Shown here piece by piece: positions 42,656 to 52,600 of a stretch of 64,000 nucleotides of DNA. Source of the DNA: Zavarzinia marina (GTDB taxonomy: Bacteria > Pseudomonadota > Alphaproteobacteria > Zavarziniales > Zavarziniaceae); NCBI RefSeq assembly GCF_021568905.1, contig NZ_JAKGSB010000002.1:124001-188000 (forward strand), written 5' to 3'. The translations under genes were made by a program, and so were the position numbers. The notes beneath the pieces are model-generated. The model was given only the letters and a program-made list of their open reading frames with translations. It was not told where the DNA came from and searched no databases. How positions within the stretch are numbered: the first letter of the stretch is position 1; every line of letters starts with the position of its first letter.

Positions 42656-43975
42656 TCACGAGCGGATCAGGCGGGCCGCGAAAAAGCCGTCCAGGCCGCC
42701 GCATTCCGGCCACAGGCTGGGCAGGGTGCGCAACTCGCCCAGGGGCGTCAGCGCGGACTCCAGACCCGGCACCTCGGCGGGCGAAATCGGGTCGCGGCGG
42801 AGGGGGGCGCCGGCCGCCAGCAGCCCTTCGATCAGTTGCGGCCCCTCGCGCGGTTCGATCGAACAGGTGCAGAAGACCAGCGTGCCGCCGGGCGCCAGCA
42901 GCTTGACGGCGGCGCGCAGCAGCTTCGCCTGGATCTTGCCGAGCGCGCGGACGTCGTCGGCGGTCCGGTGCAGGGCGATGTCCGGATTGCGCCGCAGGGT
43001 GCCGGTCGCGCTGCACGGCGCATCGAGGAGGATCAGGGGAAAGGTCTCGTCCGGCCTGAAGGCGGCGACGTCGGCGACCACCGTTTCGGCCTCGAGCCCG
43101 AGACGCGCCAGATTGGCCGTCAGGCGTTCCATCCGTCCGCGCGCCTGATCGACGGCGGTCACCTCCGCCCCGGCCGCCGCCAGTTGCAGGGTCTTGCCGC
43201 CGGGTGCCGCGCAGAGGTCGGCGACGCGCCTGCCCGCGACCGCGCCGAGGAGGCGCGCCGGCAGGGCCGCCGCCGCGTCCTGCACCCACCAGGCACCTTC
43301 CGCGTAACCCGGCAGGTCCGCGACGCGCCCGGCTTCGGCGAGGCGCAGCGTGCCGGTCGGCAGCACCACGGCGCCGAGGCGCGCGGCCCATTCGTCGCGG
43401 TCGAGACCGGGACGGAGCGAGAGATCGAGGGGCGGCTCCACCTGATGGGCGGCGGCGATGGCGGCGGCGGTTTCGGCGCCGTAAGCCCGCACCCAGCCGT
43501 CATGGAGCCAGTCCGGGGTCGAGAGATGCGGCCGGTCCAGGCGCGCGGTCAGCGCCGCGCCCTCCCGGTCCAGGCGCCGCAGCACCGCATTGGCGAGACC
43601 GCGCAGGCGCCCGATCGAACCGTCCACCAGTTCGACGGTGGCACCGACGGCGGCATGGGGCGGCGTCTTCAGGATCAGGAGTTGGGCGGCGCCCAGCACC
43701 AGGATGGCGCGCAGCCGGTCCGGCAGGCGCCCGTCCGGCCGATCGAGACAACGATCGACGGCGGCGAGCAGAAAGCCCCAGGAGCGGACGGTGGCCGCCG
43801 CCAGGGCATGCGCGAAGGCACGGTCGCGCGGCTCCAGCCGGGCCAGCGCGCCCGACTCTTCGACCGCGTCGTCCAGCGGCACGCCCCGGCCGATCACGGC
43901 CTCGATCAGGCCGAGGGCGGCGAAGCGGGCGGCGACGCCGGCATGGCCGCCGGCGGCGGTGTTGGAAACGCTCAA
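42656..43975 (-). CDS. rsmB: 16S rRNA m5C methyltransferase RsmB
   Basis: A 439-residue RsmB/NOP-family enzyme. The N-terminal NusB-like domain (1-150) is followed by the SAM domain with CAAPGGKTLQL (254-264), DAPCSATGTLRRNPD (Cys321) and the catalytic Cys371 in VFCTCSIEP. It methylates C967 of 16S rRNA. It starts 5 bases after the htpX stop, so the two are co-transcribed. Confidence 0.93.
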   Translation of the reverse strand: MSVSNTAAGGHAGVAARFAALGLIEAVIGRGVPLDDAVEESGALARLEPRDRAFAHALAAATVRSWGFLLAAVDRCLDRPDGRLPDRLRAILVLGAAQLLILKTPPHAAVGATVELVDGSIGRLRGLANAVLRRLDREGAALTARLDRPHLSTPDWLHDGWVRAYGAETAAAIAAAHQVEPPLDLSLRPGLDRDEWAARLGAVVLPTGTLRLAEAGRVADLPGYAEGAWWVQDAAAALPARLLGAVAGRRVADLCAAPGGKTLQLAAAGAEVTAVDQARGRMERLTANLARLGLEAETVVADVAAFRPDETFPLILLDAPCSATGTLRRNPDIALHRTADDVRALGKIQAKLLRAAVKLLAPGGTLVFCTCSIEPREGPQLIEGLLAAGAPLRRDPISPAEVPGLESALTPLGELRTLPSLWPECGGLDGFFAARLIRS

Positions 43976-43979
43976 GGAT

Positions 43980-44855
43980 TCAGCCCCAGGGCCCGATCTG
44001 GCCCATTTCGGTCGCCATGCGGCGCAGGCGCTCGATCCGGTTCTCCATCCGGGGATGGGTGGTGAAGAGACCGTCCATGGCGCGCCCGTGCAGGGGATTG
44101 ACGATGAACAGATGGGCGGTCGCGGGATTGGCCTCGGCCGCGCGGTTCTCGATCGCGTCGGCGCCCTTCGACAGGCGCGCCAGCGCCGAGGCGAGCCAAA
44201 GCGGGCGGCCGCAGATCTCGGCGCCGATGCGGTCGGCCTCGTATTCGCGCGAGCGCGAGATGGCGAATTGCACCATGGCGGCAGCCAGCGGCGCCAGCAG
44301 GGCGACGAGCAGCGCGCCGATCCCGCCGAGCGGATTGTCGCGGCTGTCCCTGCCCCCGAACATGGCGGAGAACATGGCGAAATTGGCCAGCATGCCGATG
44401 GCGCCGGCGATGGTCGCGGTGATGGTCATCACCAGGGTGTCGCGGTTCCGGACATGGGCCAGTTCATGGGCCATGACACCCGCCACCTCTTCCTCCGAGA
44501 GAAGGTTCAGGAGGCCGGTGGTCGCGGCGACGGCGGCATTGTCGGGATTGCGGCCGGTGGCGAAGGCGTTCGGCTGGGCATTCTCGATGATATAGACGCG
44601 GGGCATGGGCAGGCCGGCATTGTCCGCCAGACGCGCGACGATGGCATGAAGGCGCGGCGCCGTCGCCGCATCCACCTGGCGCGCGCCATACATGGACAGG
44701 ACCATCTTGTCCGAATTCCAATAGGCGAAGCCGTTCATCGCCAGCGCGAAGAGGAAGGCGATGATCAGGCCGTTCTGGCCGCCGACGAGCCAGCCCGCGG
44801 CCAGAAAGAGGCCGGTCATGGCCGCCAGCAGCAGGGCGGTGCGCGCGTAACCCAA
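43980..44855 (-). CDS. htpX: membrane metalloprotease HtpX
   Basis: A 291-residue M48 peptidase. Two N-terminal helices (4-22, 28-46), the zinc motif HELAH at 130-134, two further helices (about 143-160 and 185-205) and the third ligand in [10 protein letters not shown] are visible. HtpX degrades misfolded inner-membrane proteins. The start is a TTG at 44855, five bases after GGGAGA; no ATG or GTG fits the family N terminus. Confidence 0.95.
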   Translation of the reverse strand: MGYARTALLLAAMTGLFLAAGWLVGGQNGLIIAFLFALAMNGFAYWNSDKMVLSMYGARQVDAATAPRLHAIVARLADNAGLPMPRVYIIENAQPNAFATGRNPDNAAVAATTGLLNLLSEEEVAGVMAHELAHVRNRDTLVMTITATIAGAIGMLANFAMFSAMFGGRDSRDNPLGGIGALLVALLAPLAAAMVQFAISRSREYEADRIGAEICGRPLWLASALARLSKGADAIENRAAEANPATAHLFIVNPLHGRAMDGLFTTHPRMENRIERLRRMATEMGQIGPWG

Positions 44856-44956
44856 GTCGATCTCCCGTCGGAAACGGTCTTCGGGGCCGATCCCCGAAGG
44901 TCACGCCTTCATGTGGGGAAGCAGGCTCCGGCGGTCAAGATTTGCTGATCGCCGCC

Positions 44957-46201
44957 TCAGAACCCGGAACCGGCGAAGCTTTCGGGGGCGGGGCGCACGG
45001 TGCGCGGGCCCACCGCCGTCACTTCGAGGATGGCGAGGCCGTGCTGGGGCGTACCGTCGGCGCGGAAGCGGAACAGGCCGTCGACCCCGGCGAAACCGTC
45101 GGGCGACATCAGCGCCTGTTCGGCCGTGGCGAAGCCGCCGGGGCGGCGCGCCAGCATGACCGCCAGCACCGTGGCGTCATAGGCCTGGGCCGCGATGCGC
45201 GGCGGGCGGCGGCCATAGGTGGCGGCGAAATGGCTGGCGAAACGCTCGAAGCGGCCGGGCGGCGGGCCGGCGTACCAGCCGCCGAGGGTCAGGGGGTCGC
45301 TGCCGAGGTCGGAGCCGGACCATTGGTCGGTACCGAGCAGACGGATCTGGCGGGGATCGAAGCCGATGGCGGCCAGGGTCGCCGTCACCTGACGGAGCGC
45401 GGCGCCGCCCTCGGGCACGAAGATGGCATCGACCGGCATGCGCCCGTCGGGGCCCGGCGTGACCAGGGCGCGCAGATTGTCGCTCGGCTGCAGCATGTTG
45501 GAGCGATAGCGTTCCGCCGCGACGACGAGGCCGCCATGGGCGCTGACCGCGACGTCGAAGGCCGCCCCGACGACGTCGCCATAGGCCCCTTGGGGAATCA
45601 GGGCGGCGAAACGGGTCATGCCCTGGTCGGTGGCATGGGCGACGATGGCGTTCACCTGTTCCTCGGGCAGGAAGCCGAGGAGATAGACGCCGCGCCCGGC
45701 CGCCGTGCGGTCGGTGGTGAAGCCGAGCATGGGGGTGCCGGCGCGACGCGCCTCGGTCCCCGCGACCTTGACGGCGGTGGCGCCGAAGGGCCCGATGACG
45801 ATGCCCGCGCCGTTGGAGAGCACGTTCTGGATCGCGCCCGCCGCGGTCGAGGCGGAAGCGCCGGCATCGGCCGGCAGGATCTCGACGTCGCGCGCCGAAA
45901 GATCGAACAGCGCCAGTTCGGCCGCTTCCTGGAGCGCCTTGCCGATTTCGCCGGCCCGGCCGCTGGAAGGCAGGACGAGGCCGATCCTGGCCAGCTGCGG
46001 CTCGACCGGGGCCGGGGCGGGAACCACTGCCGGTGGCGGCGGTTTGGCGCTAGTGTCGGTATAGATCGTGCCGCAGGCGGCCATGACCAAGCCCACGAGA
46101 GCAATCAGCGATGAACGAAGAGAGTGACCCGCAAGACGATTCCGGAGACGGCTTTTCCGAAAACGGGCATCTCGGGACGGCGGGGCGAGAACTGTCGACA
46201 T
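44957..46201 (-). CDS. LppC/LpoA-like penicillin-binding protein activator lipoprotein
   Basis: A 414-residue lipoprotein. The signal ends in a lipobox, LVMAAC, near residue 43, followed by a Pro-rich linker and a periplasmic-binding-like fold (RIGLVLPSSGRAGEIGKALQEAAELAL, ...VIGPFGATAV). The family includes E. coli LpoA, an outer-membrane activator of PBP1A. The neighbours rsmI, yraN and the BON lipoprotein are the same as around E. coli lpoA, supporting the call. The only start upstream of the signal is the ATG at 46201, which lies inside the divergent rsmI gene. Confidence 0.85.
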   Translation of the reverse strand: MSTVLAPPSRDARFRKSRLRNRLAGHSLRSSLIALVGLVMAACGTIYTDTSAKPPPPAVVPAPAPVEPQLARIGLVLPSSGRAGEIGKALQEAAELALFDLSARDVEILPADAGASASTAAGAIQNVLSNGAGIVIGPFGATAVKVAGTEARRAGTPMLGFTTDRTAAGRGVYLLGFLPEEQVNAIVAHATDQGMTRFAALIPQGAYGDVVGAAFDVAVSAHGGLVVAAERYRSNMLQPSDNLRALVTPGPDGRMPVDAIFVPEGGAALRQVTATLAAIGFDPRQIRLLGTDQWSGSDLGSDPLTLGGWYAGPPPGRFERFASHFAATYGRRPPRIAAQAYDATVLAVMLARRPGGFATAEQALMSPDGFAGVDGLFRFRADGTPQHGLAILEVTAVGPRTVRPAPESFAGSGF

Positions 46202-47112
46202 CTGGGCCTGCACCGGCGGACTCTCCCGAACGCGAGGAATGGGAGGGCCAAGGTAGCGGCGGCGGCCGCCCAAGTAAACCGGCCCCCGGCCTGCATCTGG
46301 TGGCGACGCCGATCGGCAATGCGCGGGACATCACGCTGCGCGCGCTCGACACGCTGGCCGCCGCCGACCTGATCCTGTGCGAGGATACCCGCGTCACATC
46401 GAAACTTATGCGCATCCACGGCCTGCACCGGCCGCTCATGCCCTATCACGACCACAACGCCGCCCGCGTCCGGCCCGAGATCCTGGCGCGGCTGGCCGCC
46501 GGCGCCGTGATCGCCCTGGTGTCCGACGCCGGCACGCCGCTGGTCTCCGATCCCGGATACAAGCTGGTCGCCGAGGCGGTGGCGGCGGGCATTCCGGTCA
46601 CCACCCTGCCCGGCGCCTCCTCCGTCCTCGCCGGATTGACCCTGGCCGCGCTGCCGACCGACCGCTTCCTCTTCGCCGGTTTCCTGCCCGCGAAGACGAC
46701 GGCCCGGCGGGACGCGCTGGACGAATTGAGCGCCACCCGCGCCAGCCTGGTCTTTCTCGAATCGGCGCAGCGCCTGGCCGAGATGCTGGCGGATGCCGCC
46801 GCCGTGCTGGGCCCCCGCCCGGCCGCCGTCTGCCGCGAGATGACCAAATTGTTCGAGGAGGTGCGCCGCGCCCCCCTGGACGCGCTGGCCCGCCATTATG
46901 CCGAGGCGGGCCCGCCCAAGGGCGAGGTGGTGGTGGTGATCGGCCCGCCCGCCGCCGATGCCGGGCCCAGCGCCGGCGATCTCGATGCGGCGCTCCGCGC
47001 CGAACTCGCCCATGCCGGGCCGTCCGCCGCCGCCGCGCGGGTGGCCGCCGCCCTGGGCCTGCCGAAGCGCCAGGTCTATGCCAGGGCGATGGCGCTCAAG
47101 GCCGAGCCGTGA
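46111..47112 (+). CDS. rsmI: 16S rRNA (cytidine-1402 2'-O)-methyltransferase RsmI
   Basis: A 333-residue methyltransferase. The tetrapyrrole-methylase fold starts around residue 60 (LHLVATPIGNARDITLRAL) with DLILCEDTRVTSKLM, ALVSDAGTPLVSDPGY and GASSVLAGL. It methylates the ribose of C1402 in 16S rRNA. The first 57 residues are acidic, Gly/Ser-rich and not part of the fold. No ATG, GTG or TTG occurs between 46111 and the fold, so the long start is the best available. It overlaps the LppC-like gene on the other strand by 91 bases. Confidence 0.92.
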   Translation: MNEESDPQDDSGDGFSENGHLGTAGRELSTSGPAPADSPEREEWEGQGSGGGRPSKPAPGLHLVATPIGNARDITLRALDTLAAADLILCEDTRVTSKLMRIHGLHRPLMPYHDHNAARVRPEILARLAAGAVIALVSDAGTPLVSDPGYKLVAEAVAAGIPVTTLPGASSVLAGLTLAALPTDRFLFAGFLPAKTTARRDALDELSATRASLVFLESAQRLAEMLADAAAVLGPRPAAVCREMTKLFEEVRRAPLDALARHYAEAGPPKGEVVVVIGPPAADAGPSAGDLDAALRAELAHAGPSAAAARVAAALGLPKRQVYARAMALKAEP

Positions 47113-47474
47113 GCCGTGAAAAGCGCCGCCAGGCGGCCCGGCGCGGGCGCCGCGCGGAAACCCTAGCGGCGCTGTGGCTGATGGCGCGGGGCTGGCGCAT
47201 TCTGGCGCGGGACTGGCGCTGCAAGGCGGGCGAGATCGATCTGATCGCCCGTCGCCGCCACACCGTCGCCTTCATCGAAGTCAAATATCGCCCGGCCCTG
47301 GCGGGTGCCGGCGAATCGCTGCAAGCCCGCCAGCGCCGGCGCATCATGCGGGCGGCGGGCCAGTTCATGGCGACGCGGCCGGCGCTGGCGGGCCTGGACA
47401 TGCGCTTCGACGCCGTCCTCGTCTCGCCCTGGCGCCTGCCCGCCCATATCGTGGATGCATGGCGAATCGAGTGA
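47109..47474 (+). CDS. yraN: YraN-family endonuclease-like protein (UPF0102)
   Basis: A 121-residue protein with the restriction-endonuclease-like core CKAGEIDLIARR and FIEVKYR, matching the E-x-D-x(n)-ExK pattern of YraN. The function of the family is not established. It starts with a GTG that overlaps the rsmI stop as GTGA, so the two are coupled. The order rsmI-yraN is conserved widely. Confidence 0.92.
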   Translation: MSREKRRQAARRGRRAETLAALWLMARGWRILARDWRCKAGEIDLIARRRHTVAFIEVKYRPALAGAGESLQARQRRRIMRAAGQFMATRPALAGLDMRFDAVLVSPWRLPAHIVDAWRIE

Positions 47475-47493
47475 ATTCTTCGTGGAAGTGAAC

Positions 47494-48078
47494 ATGAAAA
47501 CGAATGGAACCGCCGCCCTCCTCGTCCTCGCGCTTGCCGCGCCGGCCATGGGCGGCTGTGTCGCGGCGGCGGTCGGCGCCGTCGGCACCGCCGGCTATGT
47601 CGCCGCGCAGAACCGCAGCCCGACCCAGGTGGCGGATGATTCCGCGACCCGCATCTGCATCAACGACAAGCTCCTGAAGCGCTCCACCAGCCTCTTCTCC
47701 AACGTCTCGGTCGAAGTGGTGCGCGGGCGCGTGCTGCTGATCGGCACCGTCGCCTCCGAAGCCGACCGGGCGGAAGCCGAAAGCCTGACGCGAACCTGCG
47801 AGGACGTGAAGGAGATCGACAACCGCATCGAGATCGCGGACGACGGCGGTGTCGGCGGCTATGCCAGCGACAGCTGGATCACCGCCAAGGTGAAATCGAA
47901 CCTGGTGACCGACTTCTCGCTGAACGGATTTTCGATCGGGGTCGAAACCGTGAATGGCATCGTCTATCTTTCGGGCGTCGTGCGCAGCGCAGAGCAGCGG
48001 GACAAGGCGGTCGAGATCGCCCGCTCCATCTCCGGCGTGCAGAAGGTGGTGAGCGCGATCCAGGTCGATCCCGAGTGA
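47494..48078 (+). CDS. dual-BON-domain lipoprotein, DolP (YraP)-like
   Basis: A 194-residue lipoprotein. The signal ends in the lipobox PAMGGC near residue 22. Two BON domains follow (about 45-115: KRSTSLFSNVSVEVVRGRVLLIGTV; and 122-192: LVTDFSLNGFSIGVETVNGIVYLSGVV). The architecture and location next to yraN match E. coli DolP, an outer-membrane lipoprotein that supports envelope integrity. GGAAGTGAAC precedes the ATG. It is likely co-expressed with rsmI and yraN. Confidence 0.88.
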   Translation: MKTNGTAALLVLALAAPAMGGCVAAAVGAVGTAGYVAAQNRSPTQVADDSATRICINDKLLKRSTSLFSNVSVEVVRGRVLLIGTVASEADRAEAESLTRTCEDVKEIDNRIEIADDGGVGGYASDSWITAKVKSNLVTDFSLNGFSIGVETVNGIVYLSGVVRSAEQRDKAVEIARSISGVQKVVSAIQVDPE

Positions 48079-48135
48079 GATTCGATCCCGAATGAAGCAC
48101 GCCCGTCAGTGAAACAAGCCCGAGCGAGTAACCCC

Positions 48136-48981
48136 ATGCCGCGTCTGGACCCCGTGCCGCCCCTGCCCCGCGAGATCGAGGATGCGCTCGACGCCGCCGG
48201 ACGGCAGGAGGACCGCGCGATCGATCTGGCGGAGACGGCGCTCCTTCTCGCGGCCATGGACCGGCCCGGGGTCTCGCTTTCGCCTTACCGCGACCATCTG
48301 GCGGAACTGGTCGCCGCCGTGAAGGATTGCCGCGCCCATACCGCCTTCGAGGCGGCGGCGGCGCTGCAGCGCGTCTTCACCGATCGTTTCGGCTATGACG
48401 GCGACCGCCTCACCTATGACGATCCGCAGAACGCCAATCTGATCCGGGTCATCGACCGGCGGAAGGGCCTGCCCGTCGCCCTCGGCGTCCTCTTCGCCCA
48501 TGCCGCGCGCGGCGCCGGCTTCGCCCTGTCCGGCCTCGCCTTTCCGGGCCATTTCCTGATGCGCCTCGAAGTGGCGGGGGAACGGGTGATCATCGATCCC
48601 TTCAACGGCGGCCGCCAGGTCGAGGCCATGGAGATGCGCCGCCTGGTCAAGCAGTTGATGGGCCCCGAACAGGAGCTGACGCCGCAGCTGACCGACACGG
48701 TCGGCAACCGCGCCATCCTGCTGCGCCTCCAGAACAACCTGAAGACCAGGGCCCAGGCCGACGGCAACACGGAACGCGTGGCCCATCTGGCGCGCACCAT
48801 GCTGCGCCTCGCGCCCGAGGACGGCGCGCTCTGGCTCGACTATGCCAAGGCGGAGCACAAGCTCGGCCGGCTCGGCGCCGCCAGCGGCGCGCTCGAACAA
48901 TGCATCGAGCATTCGCTGGACGGTTTCGAGATGATCGAGGCCCAGCGCCTCCTCGAGGAACTGCGCCTGCGCCTCAACTGA
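48136..48981 (+). CDS. SirB1-family transglutaminase-like/TPR protein
   Basis: A 281-residue protein. The transglutaminase-like core (about 60-180) holds [23 protein letters not shown] and [12 protein letters not shown], where the Cys of active transglutaminases is absent. A TPR-like helical tail follows (about 205-280). SirB1-like proteins are widespread and poorly understood. The ATG at 48136 matches the family start; a GTG at 48109 is less likely. It lies 32 bases ahead of gshB. Confidence 0.82.
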   Translation: MPRLDPVPPLPREIEDALDAAGRQEDRAIDLAETALLLAAMDRPGVSLSPYRDHLAELVAAVKDCRAHTAFEAAAALQRVFTDRFGYDGDRLTYDDPQNANLIRVIDRRKGLPVALGVLFAHAARGAGFALSGLAFPGHFLMRLEVAGERVIIDPFNGGRQVEAMEMRRLVKQLMGPEQELTPQLTDTVGNRAILLRLQNNLKTRAQADGNTERVAHLARTMLRLAPEDGALWLDYAKAEHKLGRLGAASGALEQCIEHSLDGFEMIEAQRLLEELRLRLN

Positions 48982-49013
48982 TCCCCCTCAACACCGCCGG
49001 ACGAGACAGACCC

Positions 49014-49958
49014 ATGGCCCTTGCCGTCGCCATCCAGATGGACCCCGTGGAGTCCTTCGACATCACCGTCGATTCGACCTTCCGCCTCGGGCTCGAAGCC
49101 CAGGCGCGCGGCCATCGCCTCAGCTATTACCTGCCCCGCGACCTCTCCCTGAAGAACGGCCGCGCGGTCGCCTTCGCGCGCGGCCTCGAACTCCGGCGCG
49201 AGGCGGGCAATCACTTCACGGCGGGCCCGGGCGCGGAGGTCGACCTCTCCACCCTGGACGTCGTCCTGATGCGCCAGGACCCGCCCTTCGACATGGCCTA
49301 TATCACCGCCACCCATATCCTCGAACACATCCACCCGAAGACCCTGGTGGTGAACGACCCGGTCGAGGTGCGGAACGCGCCCGAGAAACTCTTCGTCACC
49401 CATTTCCCGCAGCTGATGCCGCCGACCCTGATCACCTCGCGGAAGGAAGAAGTCGAGGCGTTCCGGGAGGAGCATCGGGACATCATCGTGAAGCCGCTGT
49501 TCGGCAACGGCGGCGCCGGCGTCTTCCACCTGAAGCCGGGGGACGAGAATCTGGGCAGCCTCCTCGAGACCTTCACCCAGCTCTACCGCGAGCCGGTGAT
49601 CGTGCAGCGCTACCTGCCGGAAGTGCGCCAGGGCGACAAGCGCATCATCCTGGTCGACGGCGTCGCGGTCGGCGCCATCAACCGCGTGCCGGCAGAAGGC
49701 GAAGCCCGCTCCAACCTCCACGTCGGCGGCAAGGCGGTGCGCAGCGCCCTGACCCCGCGCGAGATCGAGATCTGCGACACCATCGGCCCCGTCCTCGCTG
49801 AAAAAGGCCAGATCTTCGTCGGCATCGACGTCATCGGCGACTATCTGACCGAAATCAACGTCACCAGCCCGACCGGCATCCAGCAGATCGAAGCCTTCGA
49901 CGGCACCAATGTCGCGGGGCTGATCTGGGACGCGATCGAGAAGCGGGTGGGCGGTTAA
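49014..49958 (+). CDS. gshB: glutathione synthetase
   Basis: A 314-residue ATP-grasp enzyme that joins gamma-glutamylcysteine and glycine. It starts [22 protein letters not shown] and shows [42 protein letters not shown] and EINVTSPTG with the metal-binding residues. Length and motifs match the bacterial GshB type. Its stop shares the TTAA sequence with the convergent chrA stop. Confidence 0.97.
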   Translation: MALAVAIQMDPVESFDITVDSTFRLGLEAQARGHRLSYYLPRDLSLKNGRAVAFARGLELRREAGNHFTAGPGAEVDLSTLDVVLMRQDPPFDMAYITATHILEHIHPKTLVVNDPVEVRNAPEKLFVTHFPQLMPPTLITSRKEEVEAFREEHRDIIVKPLFGNGGAGVFHLKPGDENLGSLLETFTQLYREPVIVQRYLPEVRQGDKRIILVDGVAVGAINRVPAEGEARSNLHVGGKAVRSALTPREIEICDTIGPVLAEKGQIFVGIDVIGDYLTEINVTSPTGIQQIEAFDGTNVAGLIWDAIEKRVGG

Positions 49959-51199
49959 CCCCCAATCAGCCCCAGCCCCGCCCCCGCCAGCACCAGCCAC
50001 TGCACCCCGACATTGAACCGCAGCATCGCCGCGACCGTCACCCCGGCCACCGCCACCGCCCGCCAGTCCACCGCGCCGCCCGGCACCAGCACCGCTTCCC
50101 CGAAGAAGAGCGCGAGGTTGGCCATGACGCCGACGACGGCGGCGGTGATGGCCTTCAGGGCGGCGGTGGCGGCGGGGGCTTTGGCGAGATGTTCGATCAG
50201 GGGGCTGCCGGCGAGGATGAAGAGGAAGCTGGGGAGGAAGGTGACATAGGTCACCAATAGGGCGCCGAGCACGCCCGCCAGGGCGGGTTCGAGGGCGCCC
50301 GGCTGTTTCCAGGCGGCGAGGAAGCCGACGAATTCGAGGACCAGGATGGTCGGGCCCGGCGTGGTCTCGGCCAGCGCGAGGCCGTCGACCATTTCCCCCG
50401 GCGTGAGCCAGCCCTGCACCGCGACCGCCTGATCGGCGATATAGGGCAGCACGGCATAGGCGCCACCGAAGGTGACGAAGGCCGAGGTGGTGAAGAGGCG
50501 CGCCAGGTCCGGGAAGATGCCGCCCGCGAGCGCGATCACGGCGAAGACCGGCACCGCCCAGAGAGCGACGAAAAGAGCCGCGAGGCCTAGCACCCGGGCA
50601 CTGTGGCGGGCAACGGTGCCCTTCGATCCAGTCGCCGGTTCGGCGGGGGCGGGTACGCTCGACCCGAAGCGCCCGGCCAGGAAGCCGATGAGCCCGGCGC
50701 CGATCACCACCAGGGGAAAGGGCGCGTGGAGGACCTGGAGGGCGAGCAGGGCAGCCAGCGCCAGGGCCGCCGGGGCCCAGCCGGTCAGGGTCTTCCGGCC
50801 GAGGCGCCAGAGGGCGGCGGCGACGATGCCGACGACGACGGGCTTCACGCCGTCGAAGAGGGCGGCGACCAGGGGCGCCTCGCCATGGGCCGCCGCGACC
50901 CATGAGAGGGCGCCGACGATCAGGGCGCCGGGCAGGATGAAGAGCGTGCCGGTGACGAGGGCGCCGCGCCAGCCGTGCAGGCGCCAGCCGATGAAGGTCG
51001 CCAGTTGCTGCGCCTCCGGGCCGGGCAGCAGCATGCAGAAATTGAGCGCGCGGAGATAGGTCGCCTCGTCCAGCCAGCGCCGTCGCGTCACCACCTCGTC
51101 ATGCATCAGGGCGAGCTGGCCTGCGACGCCGCCGAAGGAGATGACGCCGATGCGGGCGAAGAGGGCGGCGAGGGCGGGCAGGCTCGGCAGGGTGGCCAT
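49955..51199 (-). CDS. chrA: chromate transporter, long-chain ChrA (CHR family)
   Basis: A 414-residue membrane protein with two homologous halves, the long-chain form. The N half begins with [22 protein letters not shown] and has [20 protein letters not shown]; the C half has [17 protein letters not shown] and [22 protein letters not shown]. ChrA exports chromate; many members have only this inferred role. It is convergent with gshB, sharing TTAA. Confidence 0.93.
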   Translation of the reverse strand: MATLPSLPALAALFARIGVISFGGVAGQLALMHDEVVTRRRWLDEATYLRALNFCMLLPGPEAQQLATFIGWRLHGWRGALVTGTLFILPGALIVGALSWVAAAHGEAPLVAALFDGVKPVVVGIVAAALWRLGRKTLTGWAPAALALAALLALQVLHAPFPLVVIGAGLIGFLAGRFGSSVPAPAEPATGSKGTVARHSARVLGLAALFVALWAVPVFAVIALAGGIFPDLARLFTTSAFVTFGGAYAVLPYIADQAVAVQGWLTPGEMVDGLALAETTPGPTILVLEFVGFLAAWKQPGALEPALAGVLGALLVTYVTFLPSFLFILAGSPLIEHLAKAPAATAALKAITAAVVGVMANLALFFGEAVLVPGGAVDWRAVAVAGVTVAAMLRFNVGVQWLVLAGAGLGLIGG

Positions 51200-51281
51200 G
51201 ATCGGGAAACCGGATCGTTGAGGATGCGGTACAGGAATAGCGCTGGATTGTTACAGGCGGTGGGGCCCGTCATTCCCCTAT

Positions 51282-51366
51282 CCCGTCATTCCGGCGAAGG
51301 CCGGAATCTCGTGACGAGAAGGCGCCCCTTCCGGCGGAAGGTCCCGGCCTTCGCCGGGACGACGAG
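51282..51366. repeat. dispersed palindromic intergenic repeat, copy B
   Basis: An 85-base element almost identical in its conserved blocks to 6708-6793. The left end (GTCATTCCGGCGAAGGCCGG) and right end (CCGGCCTTCGCCGGGACGAC) are near-perfect inverted complements. It lies between chrA and the 3' end of phaZ. Confidence 0.8.
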
Positions 51367-51379
51367 TTGAACCGGAGCC

Positions 51380-52600
51380 TCAGTCGTTGGCGAGGATCAT
51401 GTTCTTCACGCGGGGGTAGATCTGGCCTTCCCACTTCCGGCCGTTGAAGACGCCGTAATGGCCGACGCCGGGCTGGAGGTGGTGGGTCTTCTGATAGGGC
51501 CGGATCCTGGAACAGAGGTCCTGGGCGGCAACCGTCTGACCGACGGAACAGATGTCGTCGCGCTCCCCTTCGACGGTGAAGAGCGCGGTCTTGCGCACCG
51601 CCGTCGGGTCCACCTTCTGGCCCTTCCACTTCATGATGCCGCGCGGCAGTTCGTATTCCTGGAACACGCGGTTCACCGTTTCCAGATAGAATTCGGCGGT
51701 GAGATCGAGGACGGCGAAATATTCGTCGTAGAAGGTGCGGGTCTGTTCCGCCTTGTCCCATTCGCCCTTGGCCAGATTGGCGAAGAGTTCACGGTGCGAC
51801 TTCACGTGGCGGTCGGCATTCATCGACATGAAGGCGGAAAGCTGGGTGAAGCCCGGGTAGACCTTGCGCCCGGCGCCCTTGAGGCGGCGCGGCACGGTGG
51901 CGATCAGATTCTTCTCGAACCATTCGATCGGATTGTCGGTGGCGAGCTTGTTGACCACGGTGGGATTCACCCGGCAGTCGATCGGGCCGGCCATCAGGGT
52001 CATGCTGCGCGGCTGCATGGGATTGCCGTTCATCGCCATGACGATGACGGCGACCAGGGCATGGACGCAGGGCTGGCAGACGGCGACCAGATGACCCGGC
52101 GTGCCGATCTTCTCGAGGAAGAGGGCGACGTGCTCGACATATTCGTCGAAGCCGAACTTGCCGGCCGAGAGGGGAATGTCGCGGGCATTGTGCCAGTCGG
52201 TGATATAGACGTCGTGGTCCTGCAGCATGGTCTCGACCGTGCCGCGCAGCAGGGTGGCGAAATGCCCGGACAGCGGCGCCACGATCAGCACCGGCGGCTG
52301 GGCGACGGGCGTGTCCTTCTTGAAATGCAGCAGGGTGCCGAAGGCGGTGGAGAATTCCTTGACCTCGGTCACCGGCACTTCGCGGTTGCCGACCTTGACG
52401 TATTTGATGCCGAAGGGCGGACGGTCGTGGGTCAGGCGGGTGTGGCCGAAGACGTCGAAGGCCGCCGTGAACGCGCGGTAGGGATAGAAGGCGGACAGTC
52501 CCGACAGCATCGGGTTGCGCAGCACCGTCGCGGTCCCGCGCGCCGCCGCGCGCAGCGGATCCAGCATATCGGACTGCGCTTGATAGATCTCATAGATCAT
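51380..52600 (-). CDS. phaZ: intracellular polyhydroxyalkanoate depolymerase
   Basis: A 406-residue alpha/beta-hydrolase-like depolymerase that mobilises stored PHB granules. The start MIYEIYQAQSDMLDPLRAAA, APLSGHFATLLRGTVE, the Cys175 nucleophile context AVCQPCVHALVAV, EGERDDIC (acid) and VGHYGVFNG (His) fit the intracellular PhaZ family, which uses cysteine in place of serine. The start is the family N terminus. It is convergent with chrA and divergent from the GST gene. Confidence 0.95.
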   Translation of the reverse strand: MIYEIYQAQSDMLDPLRAAARGTATVLRNPMLSGLSAFYPYRAFTAAFDVFGHTRLTHDRPPFGIKYVKVGNREVPVTEVKEFSTAFGTLLHFKKDTPVAQPPVLIVAPLSGHFATLLRGTVETMLQDHDVYITDWHNARDIPLSAGKFGFDEYVEHVALFLEKIGTPGHLVAVCQPCVHALVAVIVMAMNGNPMQPRSMTLMAGPIDCRVNPTVVNKLATDNPIEWFEKNLIATVPRRLKGAGRKVYPGFTQLSAFMSMNADRHVKSHRELFANLAKGEWDKAEQTRTFYDEYFAVLDLTAEFYLETVNRVFQEYELPRGIMKWKGQKVDPTAVRKTALFTVEGERDDICSVGQTVAAQDLCSRIRPYQKTHHLQPGVGHYGVFNGRKWEGQIYPRVKNMILAND

